Notes under the pieces: model-generated | The model's input: only the letters and a program-made list of their open reading frames with translations | What the model was told of the DNA's origin: nothing | The model's database searches: none | Program-made: the position numbers and the translations under genes | Part shown: positions 10,919 to 22,495 of the stretch, in pieces | How the letters are laid out: every line of letters begins with the position of its first letter | How positions within the stretch are numbered: the first letter of the stretch is position 1 | NCBI GenBank assembly: GCA_031216915.1 | Contig: CM062297.1 | Span: forward strand, 540,476,971 to 540,540,970 | Source: Pictodentalium vernedei | Taxonomy: Eukaryota; Mollusca; Scaphopoda; Dentaliida; Dentaliidae | Direction of reading: 5' to 3' | DNA: 64,000 nucleotides

Positions 10919-12209
10919 AACTCATTTATCCATATCCAGATCGATCCGCTGATTAATAAACTGTGATGCCTTTCAAAATCATGTCATTGTTATATATAAA
11001 TAAAAAATATTGATACAAAAATTTGCAATAAAGAATTTTTCACCCTACTTTACACAAGAAACAATTGATTTAAATTAAGGCCTGTGATAGAGCTATTTCC
11101 CGGGAGCCCGTGACTTTGCCTCTGCCAGTTATTTATCCAAAGTCAATAAAATTTCACGCCACAGTAGTTTAAACTTCAATATATAATTATGTTTTGCACC
11201 TTTACAAATTTGTTATTTTCCCCTTGTTTAGAATTGTTGTCGGTTGCGTTCTGTTATTTTCGGCATCGCTCCCAAACAGCTGTCTGAAAGTGTTCCTGAT
11301 ATTAATCTTTATTATGTTCCGACAAATACTTTGCGAATTCGAATTGCTGAATGGAATGGTTTAACGCGCCGAAGGCGCACAGGGACGGTATGGGGAACAA
11401 GCCCCTTTCGACCCTCGTTGACTGTAAGTGACTAATTTCCACATGTCTACTCGTGTTGAAGGAGGAACAGTTTCAGGTACTCGGCAGGTGTCACCGGTTG
11501 CGGCGTCGTGATGGTCTCTTTGACTGATGTCGGTTGAACCCTCGGGTGAGGACCAGTGTGAGAGGTTGGGTCCTCTCACAAAGGTACTACCTCTCCCCGA
11601 GGGTGCAGTCGGTCTGGATTTTCAGGCAAGTATAGTCTGCCACTTCGGAGATGATATTGAGTGATGGCCATCACTGGCAAGTATAATCTGCCTCAGGCTG
11701 TCTCTGTTAGATAGGATGTATTTTGAAGGAAACAACAACGACCCCTTTCGGGGACCACCAAGAAGAAGACCCGAACTTCCCTGGTTCGGGGGCAGGCCTG
11801 CATTGTAATCCTATTGGGTTGGGACAAAAAGATGCGCAATGCGCTTACAAAAACTGTCAGAGGCGGGACGCAGGACCAGCGCTCGCCTCCCTTAAAGTGG
11901 TTGACCACTTTTAGGGATGGAGCGGAGGATGTTCAGGAACCGTGGGAGTGACTGTTTCCATGACGGTTAGACTGTCTGTAGCGGTTATTGGGGTGCTGGT
12001 AAAAAAAAAACCCATCTTCTGTGTACCTGCTTAAAAGAAGAAGGAGGTAGAATTAGTTTTCATTAGAATATGTAAACTGTAAAGATAAAAGTAGCACCTC
12101 TTTAGTTGCGTGTCCTTGTGGTATCTGCTGTGTATGTGGGGGAGAGTATGAAATGCACGAATCTTTACATTCGTAAGAGCAGTAACATACTCTCGTGCTT
12201 GGGACCCAG

Positions 12210-12244
<35 letters not shown>
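12210..12244 (+). repeat. C35 homopolymer, unit B counterpart of the C28 tract
   Basis: Thirty-five consecutive C residues sit between two direct copies of the GAATCTTTACATTCG hairpin repeat, exactly as in unit A. It is the longest pure homopolymer in the window. The complementary strand is G35, which is capable of quadruplex formation and prone to polymerase slippage and sequencing error. Confidence 0.9.
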
Positions 12245-12245
<1 letters not shown>

Positions 12246-12616
12246 TGTGGTGTTCTGCTGTGTGTGTGTGTGCTTGTCGCTATGGGGGAGAGTATGAAAT
12301 GCACGAATCTTTACATTCGTAAGAGCAGTAACATACTCTCGTGCTTGGGATCCCAATCGTTCCCTATTTATTATTTAGTTTTTATAACAGTATTTAATCC
12401 TGATGAAACTTTTAGCTGAGTCGATGAGGGCAGCGCTTTCTGGTAGAAGGCCACAGTTAAGCTGTTTTTCTGTCTGTTTATTCACATTCTCATTCCCTAT
12501 TTATTTAGTTTTTAACAATATTTAATCCTGATGAAATTTTACTTGAGTCGGTGAAGGCAGCCCTTTCTGGTAGAAGGCCACAGTTAAGCTGTTTTTCTGC
12601 CTGTTGGTTTGCCTTG

Positions 12617-15388
12617 TCATTCCCTAGTGTTTATTCGAGCGGTCTTAGTTTGGTTGCAATTTTTGGGTTTTTGTCGGCTTTCGCAAATGGTTCCAAGTTC
12701 GGAGATTAGTTCGCTGTCGGCTAACCGGTCATGATTTTTCGCGGCCAGGGTGGCTAGGCGGTCTTTAATAGTGGGGATATCGGCCCTGTCGTGGAGTGTT
12801 TTGATGGGTGTGTCCCATGGGGCGCGGAGGGCCACTCTAAGCGCGTGATTTTGGACCTTCTGGAGTTTTCCCATATTAGTTTGATTGGGGTCAGTTAGTA
12901 TGATTGCACCGTATTCGAGTACTGGGCGCACAAATGCTTTGTATAGTTTGAGTAGGGTGGACTGGTTGGCTCCCCATGAAGTTCCCTTTAGCATTTTTAA
13001 TAAGTTAATGCGTTTGGTGGTTTTTTTCGCCATGTCGTCGGTGTGTTTGTTAAAGGACAATTTTTGATCAATGGTGATGCCCAGGAATTTCGCCTCTTTG
13101 CATTCTGGGAGGGTGTTATCCATAAGTTTTAGGTCAAAATCACGTTTATTTTTCTTGCAGGTAAAGGTGATTCGTTGGGTTTTATTGGCGTTTAGCTTAA
13201 TTCTCCATTTGGCACACCATTGTTCTAGGTCGTCGAGAGCGCGTTGCAGGGGTTTTGGGAGCAGATTGGCCGTATTGTTAGAGTCCCAGAGGCCCTTATC
13301 GTCCGCGAATTGGGAGATTTGAACACGATCCTCGGAGAATTTAATCATTTACATAGAATATGTAAAGGAGGGGGTTAGGACGGATCCTTGGGGTGCCTGC
13401 TTCGAGGGGGACACTGTCAGACATTTCATTGCTCACTCTGACTTTAATTTCGCGATCATTAAGGAAAGAGGATAGTAATCTGAGCAATTTCTTGGGGAGT
13501 TTCATTTTTGATAATTTGTAGCGCATTCCATTGTGCCAGACGGAGTCAAATGCTTTTTCGACGTCTAACAGGACTGCCGCGCCTATTTGCTGATTGTTGA
13601 TAGCGGTTTTCATTTGGGTGACTAGTCGGTAGACATGTTCGATGCCTTCTTTCCGGTTTCTATAGGCTCTTTGCCATTTATTGAAACAATCGATGTCTTC
13701 AAGGTGCCCCCTGAACCGATTGGTAAGGATTCGGTCGAATGTCTTACCAATGCAGCTGAGGAGGCTGATTGGGCGGTAGCTGGTTGGATCGGAGGGGTCC
13801 TTGTCAGGCTTTGGTATCATGACACCGATGGCTTTTTTCCAACATTTGGGAAAGTAGCCATGGGTGAGGCATGCGTTGAACAGTTTGTTTAGTTTTTCGA
13901 TTAGGGAGTTTGGGCTTTGTTTTAGCTTACTTCGTCTTCGCCGGGTGAGGAGGAATTTTTGCATTTTTTTATGACGTTGATGATTTCGTCATTGGTGATG
14001 GGGATGACGAGGTCATCGTCATCCCCGTCTTCTGGCTCGTTATCGAATTTGGGGTCACGGTAGATTTCAGGGTGTTCATTGATGATGTCATCGATCGCGT
14101 TAATGGCGGCATCATCATTGCCTGTGCCTTGATATGGGCGATGCGTTTTTCTTAGGAGGTCGGCAAAAGTGTCGGCCTTGTCTTTGTCGGTGCGCGTGAA
14201 GGAGCCGTCTTCCTTTTTAAGAGGTTTGGCAGCGGCTTTGCCGCCCTTGTTTTTTTTGCCCAGTTAGGATTTTGAAAGAGTCCCAGAATTTTATGGCATC
14301 TTGGATCCCGTTTAGATTGTCTGTTGCCTTTTCCCAGTTGGCTTGTTTTTCAGCTTTGAGGGCTAACTTGACTTCGCCATGAAGGCGGTTATATGTTTTT
14401 TTTTAGGTCAGCTTTCTTTCCGGGGTCAGTTTCGGTTTTAAGAGCGCGAAGAGCTTTCCGTTTGGTTTTGATTAGTGACAGTGTGTCGCCCGAGTTAGTA
14501 TTTCTCCAGGGGCGCACTTCTTCTTTTGGGCATATTTCATTCAGGGTTGAGGTAATGATTTTCTCTATGCCCTCACATTGGGTTTCGAGTTCCGCTGCAT
14601 TGGATGGGGGAAGGGTGTTTGTGAGTTTGACATCGATGATGTCGCGGTAGAGATTCCAATTAATTTTTCTAAAATTTCTGCGGAGAGTGGGGGGGGGGGG
14701 GGGGGGGGTACCTGAGTGGGCCGTTACCTAGCTGCAGCGAGGCATGGACCGGTAGGTGATCGCTGCCTAAGTCATCATCGCCGACCCAGTGGTCATTGAT
14801 GTGGTTTATCAGGGAGTCACTGGTGATAATTAGATCGAGGATATCAGATGAAAATAGTGGGTTGTTACTGATATAGGTTGCTGAGTTATCTTTCATGACC
14901 ACATGAAGGTTGTGTTGTTTTGTAATTTCGAGGAGGGCTTCACCGTTCGGGCTGGTTTTGTTGCAGCCAAAGTACAGGTGTTTGTCATTGAAGTCGCCGA
15001 GGAAAATGCAGTGTTTGTATTTCCTCGTAAAGAATTCAAAGACAGGGTCAGAAACAATTTTGCTTGGGCCGTTGTAATAACAAATAATCGCGATGTTTTT
15101 ATTGTCAACAGTGATTTCAGTAGCAATCACCTCTGCATCGAGGTGATTAGTTTTTATGGTTTTGGTTTTGATGTTCTGCTTTATTAGAAGAGTGACGCCT
15201 CCACCTTTAGTGATTTGCCGGTCTCTTTTTATAGTGCTGAACCCGCTAACTGAAAATTTTTTGCTGGGTTGAAGCCAACTTTCGCAGATACAGACAATGT
15301 CTCTATCTTCGTAGTATCGGCTCATTTGAAGTTTTTTTTTATTATTAACGCTTCTAGCGTTCCACACGGCTATTTGTAACTTATTCAT
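12617..15388 (-). pseudogene. LINE ORF2, unit B: endonuclease-reverse transcriptase, broken
   Basis: Better preserved than the unit A copy in its first third. From the ATG at 15388 a continuous endonuclease domain runs to about 14710 with WNARS (residue ~9), ICESWL (~36), FLGDFND (~130) and SDHLPV (~219). A run of prolines coded by G20 on the + strand (about 14688-14708) follows, where the frame is lost. The reverse transcriptase continues with SYRPISLLSCIGKTFDRIL, DVEKAFDSVWHNGMRYKLSK, PLLYIFYVND and, in another frame, QISQFADDKGLW (13300-13270). Breaks include homopolymer T insertions near 14250 and 14400, a 10-base deletion near 13925, and the frameshift between FYVND and FADD shared with unit A. 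The arginine codon that is a stop in A (after FNKWQ) is intact here. Confidence 0.88.
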
Positions 15389-15619
15389 GGTGGGGTTGAT
15401 GTTTAGTTACGGTGTTCCGATACTGATAGTCGGTGATTTTAATTAGTGTTGATAGCAGCTTTTACTAAGGATTCGGAGATTTGGGTCTTGAAGAGTCTGG
15501 ACGCGGATCGGGTGACATCTTGGCAGATGTCACCCAAATTGGTGTTGACATGTTTTTGTAAAACTGAGTAGAGTGCGCCCGCGATAAGGGAGCAGACGGC
15601 ATGAGGAGATGAGGCGTTT

Positions 15620-16938
15620 TCAGGCTTGGTAAGGTGTAGGTTTTTTTAGTTCTATGCTTGTTTTAACCTTCTTATAATGGGGACATCCTCGGTAGCTGCT
15701 TGGGTGGTTGCCTTTACAATTGGGGCAGGAGAGGGATTCCAATCTGCATGATTTGCTGAGGTGATTACCTCCACATTTCATGCAGGTTAGGATCCCTCTA
15801 CATTTGTTGGCCATGTGTCCGAACTTCTGACATTTGTGGCACTGAATCGGGGGAGGAGTATATCTGTATTCTTCAACAACGTGCCGTCTATTGTTAATGA
15901 TTATTCCGTTGGCTAGCATTCCTGATTTGGTTTTCTGATTGGGGCATACGGCTTTTATTTTCCACGTCGCCTTGCCTGTGGCCTTTGAAGTAAATCTTTC
16001 CCATTTGCAGTTCTGCAGCCCCTGATTAATGAGTTCCCTGGGCGTGTCGGGGTGAACCCTGGTGACTACAACTACAAGTCTAGGGGAACTGTGATCTTTG
16101 TTTTTGCTTACGGCACTGGTGGAAGCGGGTAGAGTCCGTTTCCCCCTATTGATGTTAGAGTTTTGATTAAGATTGTATTACTGGCTACAACTTTATTCCA
16201 GGGTCTCTCCATGAGCGGTGGTATACTAGGAGCGGTTATTAACTTTTGAGGCTATCACCCAGACCTGTCGGCGTGGCCAACATTTCCGCTATATCCTTGT
16301 CATGGCAGAAGGCCTTGCTGTTCAGTGAATCAGCGGGATCAAGTAAACCAGAGTCAGCCGAGACTACTGGGGACTCGGCACTCAGTGTGCCCATTGCAGA
16401 CACCTCATGTGCTGCTTTGACGCCCCCCGCCGCCTCAGCGTAAGTTTTGTGCACAGAGGCACCTTTAACCTGAGTATCTGACTCTTTCTGCTCAGTTTGT
16501 TCTGTAGGTGTGATCAGAGTTTCAGGGACTTTATGAACCTCTGCCACTACCTGGATCTCCCTGATGGGAGAGACAGGTGAGACAGGTGAGACAGGTGAAG
16601 CTATGGACTGGGTAAGGCTTCCCTTAAACAAGTCCCTAATAAAGGCCTCATTTTCCTCAATTTTGGCCCCCTTCTCTTCTAGTTTTTTTTGTCAGATGGG
16701 CAATCTGTTCTTTAAGCCCTCTGAGTTCCTCCAAGAACTGAGCTGGAATATACCCCCCACAGTCTGGACTTGCCCTATCATCACCCCCAACACTAGAATT
16801 GGTAGAAAGACTCTCACTTACCTTGTTTCCCCTTCTAGCTGCGTTCTCTCTGTCCCTTCTCTCTTATTTCCTTTTTTTGTTCTCCTCCCGTCTCCTCTCT
16901 TGTATATTAAAGGTGGATTTTTTCATATAAGCTGCCAT
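15620..16938 (-). pseudogene. LINE ORF1 (gag-like), unit B, with nonsense codon and deletion
   Basis: Same basic N-terminus as unit A (ATG at 16938), but codon 25, Gln in A, is a TAA stop here (16866-16864). A 227-base internal deletion removes most of the Ser-rich middle. The three zinc knuckles are in one open frame at 15900-15650 (CHKCQKFGHMANKC, CMKCGGNHLSKSC, CPNCKGNHPSSYRGC), followed by the natural-looking C-terminus KKVKTSIELKKPTPYQA and a stop at 15620. Unit B thus shows the uninterrupted 3' end that the MITE destroys in A. Confidence 0.85.
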
Positions 16939-17687
16939 GATGAATTCAGTATTAGAAGTGTTAAAATGTGTTAATAAGGTTTATACTCTTTTAATATTAG
17001 GAATATGATAAAAATCACTTTTCTTAATTGTCTTGATGTCTGATGAATGAACAATGAAATGAATGCTGAAGCGCGATTGAAATGCGTTTAATAAGATCTA
17101 TATAACAAAACCCTCCACATACTCCAGGATAGTGAATCTGTGGTGAAGCTGAACGAACACCGAACCCTTAACAGAAAAACAAAATAAGCCACAGTAAATT
17201 AAAATTACTCAATAGAATTAAACTGCGTGGAGTCAGTGAGGATTGCCCCGCTACTCATTGGGATCTTTAGGATTGAGTCTGTGAGGACTGCCTCGCAACT
17301 CTGCGTGTGGGGAGTGGGCTCCGAAGAAACACATCCCTTACCCCATCCAAAGCAACAATCACACAACAGTCACAATATACAATAGCAGATACCTATCTTT
17401 CTCTCTACCTATAACTTTTCGAAGTGAACATTCTCAAATTTTCTTGCAACACTTTTATCAAGAAGACGCATGGAAATGGTAGACAAAGCATAGGAGGAAT
17501 TGGTGCAACCTACCTTTCTGCAACATACACAAGAAACCACCAAACACCAGGCAAGGATTGAAACACGCTTGTCTGGCTGGGGACGAGCGTACTTTTTATA
17601 TAAATAAACATTTGAATAAATATTTAACAGCCCTTTTAAGGGCTTAAGGGTGTGTACATATGTGAGAGGCGGGGGGGGGGGGGGTAG

Positions 17688-19134
17688 GGGAGGTCATTTG
17701 GAATTCCCGAAGGATAACTAGATACCTCATAATCACATACGGCATCCTATCTCCCAGAAGGCTTGATGGATGACTCCCGGTTTTTCAAAACAAAACTCTT
17801 GGAGCTTTCTCCGCTCCATTTTTGTAACCGCTATGGTCATATACCGGGGCCGCTACCAAACCGGCGTTGCTGTTTGGTTTTCTTTGGTCTTCTTCCCTTA
17901 AATTTGCCATCGCACAACATTATATTCTGGCTCGCCACCATGGTGGGACTCAAACCTCTACCATCGCCGAGCTGGAACTGAATAAAGCCCACTCTCTAAT
18001 AGTCTTAATGGCGTTGAGGGATTGAGTATTGACAATCTATCACTCCAACGTAAACTGCCGGAAATTCTAACCGCGTGCATACCCCTCAGACCCCATTTGA
18101 GGCAATAGGAAAGCTAGGCCTGTGCGATCCAAGTAAAATAAAATAAGGCTAATCGGGTCGCAAGGGATTTGTAAATCCCACATCGCCCCTGCGCGCCTTC
18201 GGCGCGCTAAAACCTTTCATTCATTCATTTTCCTCATAACTCCAAAATGTTTCCTTGCATTCAGCGTGGAAATGAAGCTAGACAGCATGCCATATCATGC
18301 GACGAGTGTGGAAACTGATTTGAAACAAAAAAATCATAATTTTGATTCATTTCTTACCAATGTTAGGCTATTTCTATACTCTCCCATCAGGAAATTCATT
18401 TCCCCGTCTGTTGTGAATTTCCAGTCTCGGACCGAATCTTCCCGGGCGGAATCTTCCCATTCCCTTTAGTAAGACCCGAGGGTGCAAGACACTTCCCCCC
18501 CCCTAACAATCCCCCCCCCCCCCCAAATTCGTCATTCCCCTCCAAAAAAAATAGTCATTTCCCTCCCAAAGTTGGTGATCATTCAAAAGTGAAAAAAATA
18601 CAATTTCCAATCTTTTATTCTCTTTAAAACATGCTCAACATATAAAATAAACATCATAAAATGTAGCACACTCACGAATAAGGGGGGAAGTGTCTGACAT
18701 TCAGACCCGAGAACTCATTTATCCATAACCAGATCGAACCGGTGATTAATAAACTGTGATGCCTTTCAAAATCATGTCATTGTTATATATAGATAAAAAA
18801 ATATTGATACAAAAATTAGCAATAAAGAATTTTTCACCCTACTTAACACTAGAAACAATTGATTTAAATTAAGGCCTGTGATAGAGCTATTTCACGGGAG
18901 CCCGTGACTTTGCCTCTGCCAGTTATTTATCCACAGTCAATAAAATTTCATGCCACAGTAGTTTAAACTTCAATATATAATTATGTTTTGCACCTTTACA
19001 AATTTGTTATTTCCCCCCCTTGTTTAGAATTGTTGTCGGTTGCGTTCTGTTATGTTCGGCATCGCTCCCAAACAGCTGTCTGAAAGTGTTCCTGATATTA
19101 ATCTTTATTATGTTCCGACAAATACTTTGCGAAT
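17688..19134. repeat. Tandem-array unit C, truncated
   Basis: Matches the first ~2 kb of units A and B but has only one copy of the ~280-base block and one hairpin module, so it is about 510 bases shorter over the same span. It stops at TTTGCGAATTC (19124-19134); units A and B continue GAATTGC there, while this copy continues into unrelated sequence next to macroH2A. It has neither the SINE nor any LINE sequence. Confidence 0.88.
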
Positions 19135-19276
19135 TCAAAAGTCCGGTGTAACTATTTATAGACTGTAGCACCCGGACCAGCCATGACTGAGCACGTAGCA
19201 GCAGTGTAAATAAAAGTGTCACCAAGAAAAGTGGCAGGGTGGCTACCGAATTGAAGCTAAGAGAACAGTGATCAGA
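19135..19276 (+). promoter_or_regulatory. Unique sequence upstream of the macroH2A start (5' UTR or upstream intron end)
   Basis: Only 142 bases separate the end of the repeat array from the macroH2A ATG. The stretch has no recognisable repeat. Possible acceptor sites occur (for example CTATTTATAGACTGTAG near 19166), as expected if, like many macroH2A genes, the start codon lies in the second exon. A TATA-like or initiator element could not be identified with confidence, so it may equally be 5' UTR. Confidence 0.35.
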
Positions 19277-19451
19277 ATGACAGGTCGGGCAGGCAAGAAA
19301 CGACAGAAGACATCATTGTCGAAATCAGCTCGGGCAGGAGTGCTGTTTCCTGTTGGCCGAATGCTACGCTATTTGAAGCGAGACACCTTCAAGTATCGCA
19401 TATCGGCAGGTGCCCCAGTTTATGTAGCAGCGGTCATTGAATATCTAACCG
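19277..19451 (+). CDS. MACROH2A: macroH2A core histone, first coding exon
   Basis: Codes MTGRAGKKRQKTSLSKSARA then GVLFPVGRMLRYLKRDTFKYRI...APVYVAAVIEYLT: the N-terminal tail, alpha-N, L1 and alpha-1/alpha-2 of an H2A fold. RAGVLFPVGRMLRYLK and APVYVAAVIEYLT match the macroH2A version better than canonical H2A, which has AGLQFPVGRVHRLLR. The ATG has A at -3. The exon ends at 19451 in phase 1 with donor GTAACT. The product is a chromatin protein that replaces H2A in repressive and signalling-responsive nucleosomes; in full-length family members a macro domain follows the fold and linker. Start and donor are chosen because they join in frame to the exon at 54074, restoring [18 protein letters not shown]. 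Confidence 0.95.
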
Positions 19452-22179
19452 GTAACTATGACAGTATGGTACATTTTTTTTATGCGAAAACTGCCCCGGT
19501 TTCAGAGCAATCTTGCCCCCCCCCCCCCCCCAACACCACACACACACACACACACCACAGAACACAGTGAGTGGACTGCAAAAAACAATCAAGTATAGTT
19601 TCCAACCACATCTCAACTTTCGTGCGGTCCTCCAAAACACCAGAATTACCCGGAATTACCTGTTTTATGTAGTATTTTTCACCCTTTTCTTATTATTTTA
19701 AATATTTTATCACAGAGTTGTGAAAACTGTTCTCCTGAAGTATCCAGAGATGTTTTATGTTGCCATTCCCCTTATTCACCCAACAGTTCCGGGACGTTTT
19801 GTTCCAAAACCAGAAACCAGTTTGTCCCGGGACGATTCGTCTAAAATTCATTTTGCACTAGGACGATTCAACAGTGGAGGTGGGGAGGGGCGATGAATGT
19901 CACGAGAGTGTGGTAATTTCTTATTTTTTATTTATTTCTTTATTAATTTTTTTTTTTGTGGGAGGGGGATTTCCACGTCACTGCTTAATTGTGGCGACTA
20001 ACTCTTTTAACATTTCTGGATAAAATCTTTGGAGCCACCAACCACCATTGAAAGATGATGAGCCCTTTTGCTAATCTATTAAACTTATTAAAGGAATTGT
20101 TGTCCTCCACCCCCCCCACCCCCCACCCCCCCACCCCCACCCCCACAGTGATTTAATGGTAATCAAACTAAAATGCACGTGATGAGCAGTGACTTGGATA
20201 CGTAAGGTCTATGTCGATCTTGCAGACAGTGTTTTGACTTTAAATTAAGTTAAAACAATTGCTGTATTCAACAATATTATGGCTAATTAATAATTAAATT
20301 GCTGGTGGTCTTTCTTTTTGGGGGTTTGGTGGGGGTGGCGTGGGGGTTATCGTTGGAAAATGTAATTATTCGATTCCAGTTAATGAAAGCGAACAGGATG
20401 TCAGTATATCACAAGCACAGATCCATACAAATTATAATTAGTGGTCCAAAACCTGGGTGATTAGATTCAAGCCCTAATTCGTTGATTCTTCGGCAAGTGA
20501 TAGCTCGCTTTGGGGAAATAGGTAGGGTTTACGATGGTATTAAAGGTTGGTGGTAGAGACTTAATTTTTCAGTGGTGGGGGGGGGGGGGGGGGTTGGATG
20601 TTGCCAACAGACGGTAAATAATAGAGATATACCCAATCTGTTTATTCTTGGACCTTCCCCGGTTTATGTAGGCCATAATGTGTACCAGTAACAGGCCTCA
20701 TCTTTTGTTTTTAAAACTCATTTTTATTAAATTTTAGCTTGCCGTTATACACTTAGATTACCAGTATTCCCGTATTTATTTGCGTGAATGTGTCATTTAC
20801 AGCATTCACCTGGTGGGCTTAAATTGTAACAAGTGCTGCTGACCCCTCGATAAAGTTTACCGTTTGCACGTACATATTTTTCCACAGGTATAATAAAAGC
20901 AGAAGTGTGAATGAATTTAAAGGAATGGCATTGAACACAAAACAACCAATTAATGTTTTTAAAGATACACATTTGTGCTGCGAATGCAAACCACCGTGGA
21001 TCCGCGCTGAGATGTTCTACGAATTGTTTTTCTTACAGTATGCAGTGAGCATTGGTGGGATGTCACACATATTTGTGCCGGCGTCTCGTTGGTTGGTAAT
21101 AATTAATGGGCAGGATTACGGTCTTGTCAGTGTGTCGAAAACAGAGTAGCACTCCACGGATTAAAATGTCATGTTATTGACACTTTTTCAACACATAGGC
21201 CTGTCAGATTAATAATTTTCTTACGGTTGTGCATTTTCAAAGTTCAAACAAAATAGTTTTCTTTTGATTGATTTAAATCTTGACTGTTCGACATTTAGTT
21301 CACAAGGTATTATTTTTTTGTCAGGCCGTACTGATCGCATGGTTAATTGGTTCCCAGTGCTGTAGATAGTAATGTAAACCGGGTTCATCACCCCTAGTTT
21401 AGCACTAGAAATCAGGGGTGATGGTAACCAACCAGGTCTTTAATGGACTGTACACGTAATGGAGAGGAGTGTGATAAACACAATGGTCATTGATATTTTT
21501 TTCTGTATTTGGTTATTATTTATTGCCTTTCACACACCTCTTGCATTGCAGTCAATATGCACATCACTCTATTAGATTAGGTTTGCCATCATTCCTAAGT
21601 ATGGGAAAGCGTTCCAGTTCCATGTCCTGTACCTGGGAATTTTTTTTATTGATGCTCTAGTGTACACATAATTAAACCCATCATTCCAGTCTCATAATCA
21701 AAATGGCCTTATTTGGAGTAATTCCGGTGTTTAGGAGGACCCCTTCCAAGTCAAAGTCTAGATGTAGCAGTTTCTAGCATTAGAATAATGGCAGCATGAC
21801 TGAGTTAGGCTCACAGGACACAGATCACAAATTCTACAATTAAATATTCAGCCATTAATTATAGTGTGTGAGGGAGTGGGGTGGAGGCTTTAACTCTTCA
21901 CATTTTGGTCAACAATTCTCAGTAGGGGCAGGTGGGCCCAATGAATTTTCTTTCCTTAACTGTTAAGAGTGCTGGAAGACCATATTTGGGCTTTACTCTA
22001 AAGTGCAGATACCTCAACTTAAAGGCTTCATATTCAGTGGGTATGCTTCATATTATTTTTGAAGTGAAATTATTTAGTCTGTTTGGATCTGCGTTGTTAT
22101 TGTTGATGTGAGAGTCTTGGGACTCTTCCCAAAATTATAACTAGGCAAAGACTGGGGCCAGATGTTGTTATTAAGAACT
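19452..22179 (+). other. 5' part of the first macroH2A intron, no gene found
   Basis: Nothing coding can be supported. It holds a C15 run followed by (CA)n (about 19516-19556), C-rich degenerate repeats (20107-20147), a G18 run (about 20576-20593), and a small hairpin around 21386-21424 (CATCACCCC...GGGGTGATG). A dispersed repeat at about 21940-22070 recurs inverted at about 46740-46850. An 80-codon open frame at 20907-21149 has no recognisable feature. Confidence 0.6.
21940..22070 (+). repeat. Dispersed repeat, inverted relative copy near 46740-46850
   Basis: Recognisable by GTGCTGGAAGACCATATTTG and AAGGCTTCATATTCAGTGGG. The region 46740-46850 read on the minus strand has ATGCTGGAAGCCCATTTTTG and AAGGCTTCATACTCAATGGA in the same order and spacing. 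Boundaries and class are unknown. Confidence 0.6.
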
Positions 22180-22495
22180 TGCGTGGGCTGCAGCATACGT
22201 CCACACCTGCCATTTGGGCCGCTCCGTCTAGATTGCAGCCGGCCTCGGCTACTGTCACGACTTCTTCCGCTTCGATTATAAAGCACACACGACCGCATCC
22301 TAGCTACCCGACTTCGGATATCCAGCCTGCTGCATGAAGAACGGACCACTCTTCGCCCATGAAGTCGGACCATCCAGTAGCTAAGGAGACGAAGCCTCAA
22401 TCATCGGGACGTTGGTAGAAGAGATCCATCTCCGGCACGCCGTCCCAGGAGCAGCAAGCGGCTAAGAAACAGAAAACCACTGCTCCTCAGGCCTC

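Larger units (their letters stand above)
8795..17687. repeat. Tandem-array unit B (second, 8893-base copy)
   Basis: Head-to-tail copy of unit A with the same order of parts. It differs from A by a 564-base SINE (10355-10918), absence of the TTAA MITE, a 227-base deletion inside gag (A positions 7106-7332, with AGGCT at both edges), a 10-base deletion near 13925, C35 instead of C28, and scattered substitutions. The net length difference matches these events. Confidence 0.92.

Noticed and set aside
19452..19570. Read-through of the first macroH2A exon as a short isoform
   Set aside because: The donor GTAACT is good and the frame beyond it enters a C run and CA repeat. No sign of a conserved alternative end.
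20907..21149. 80-codon open frame in the intron
   Set aside because: No domain, no matching splice or transcript evidence, and a length expected by chance.
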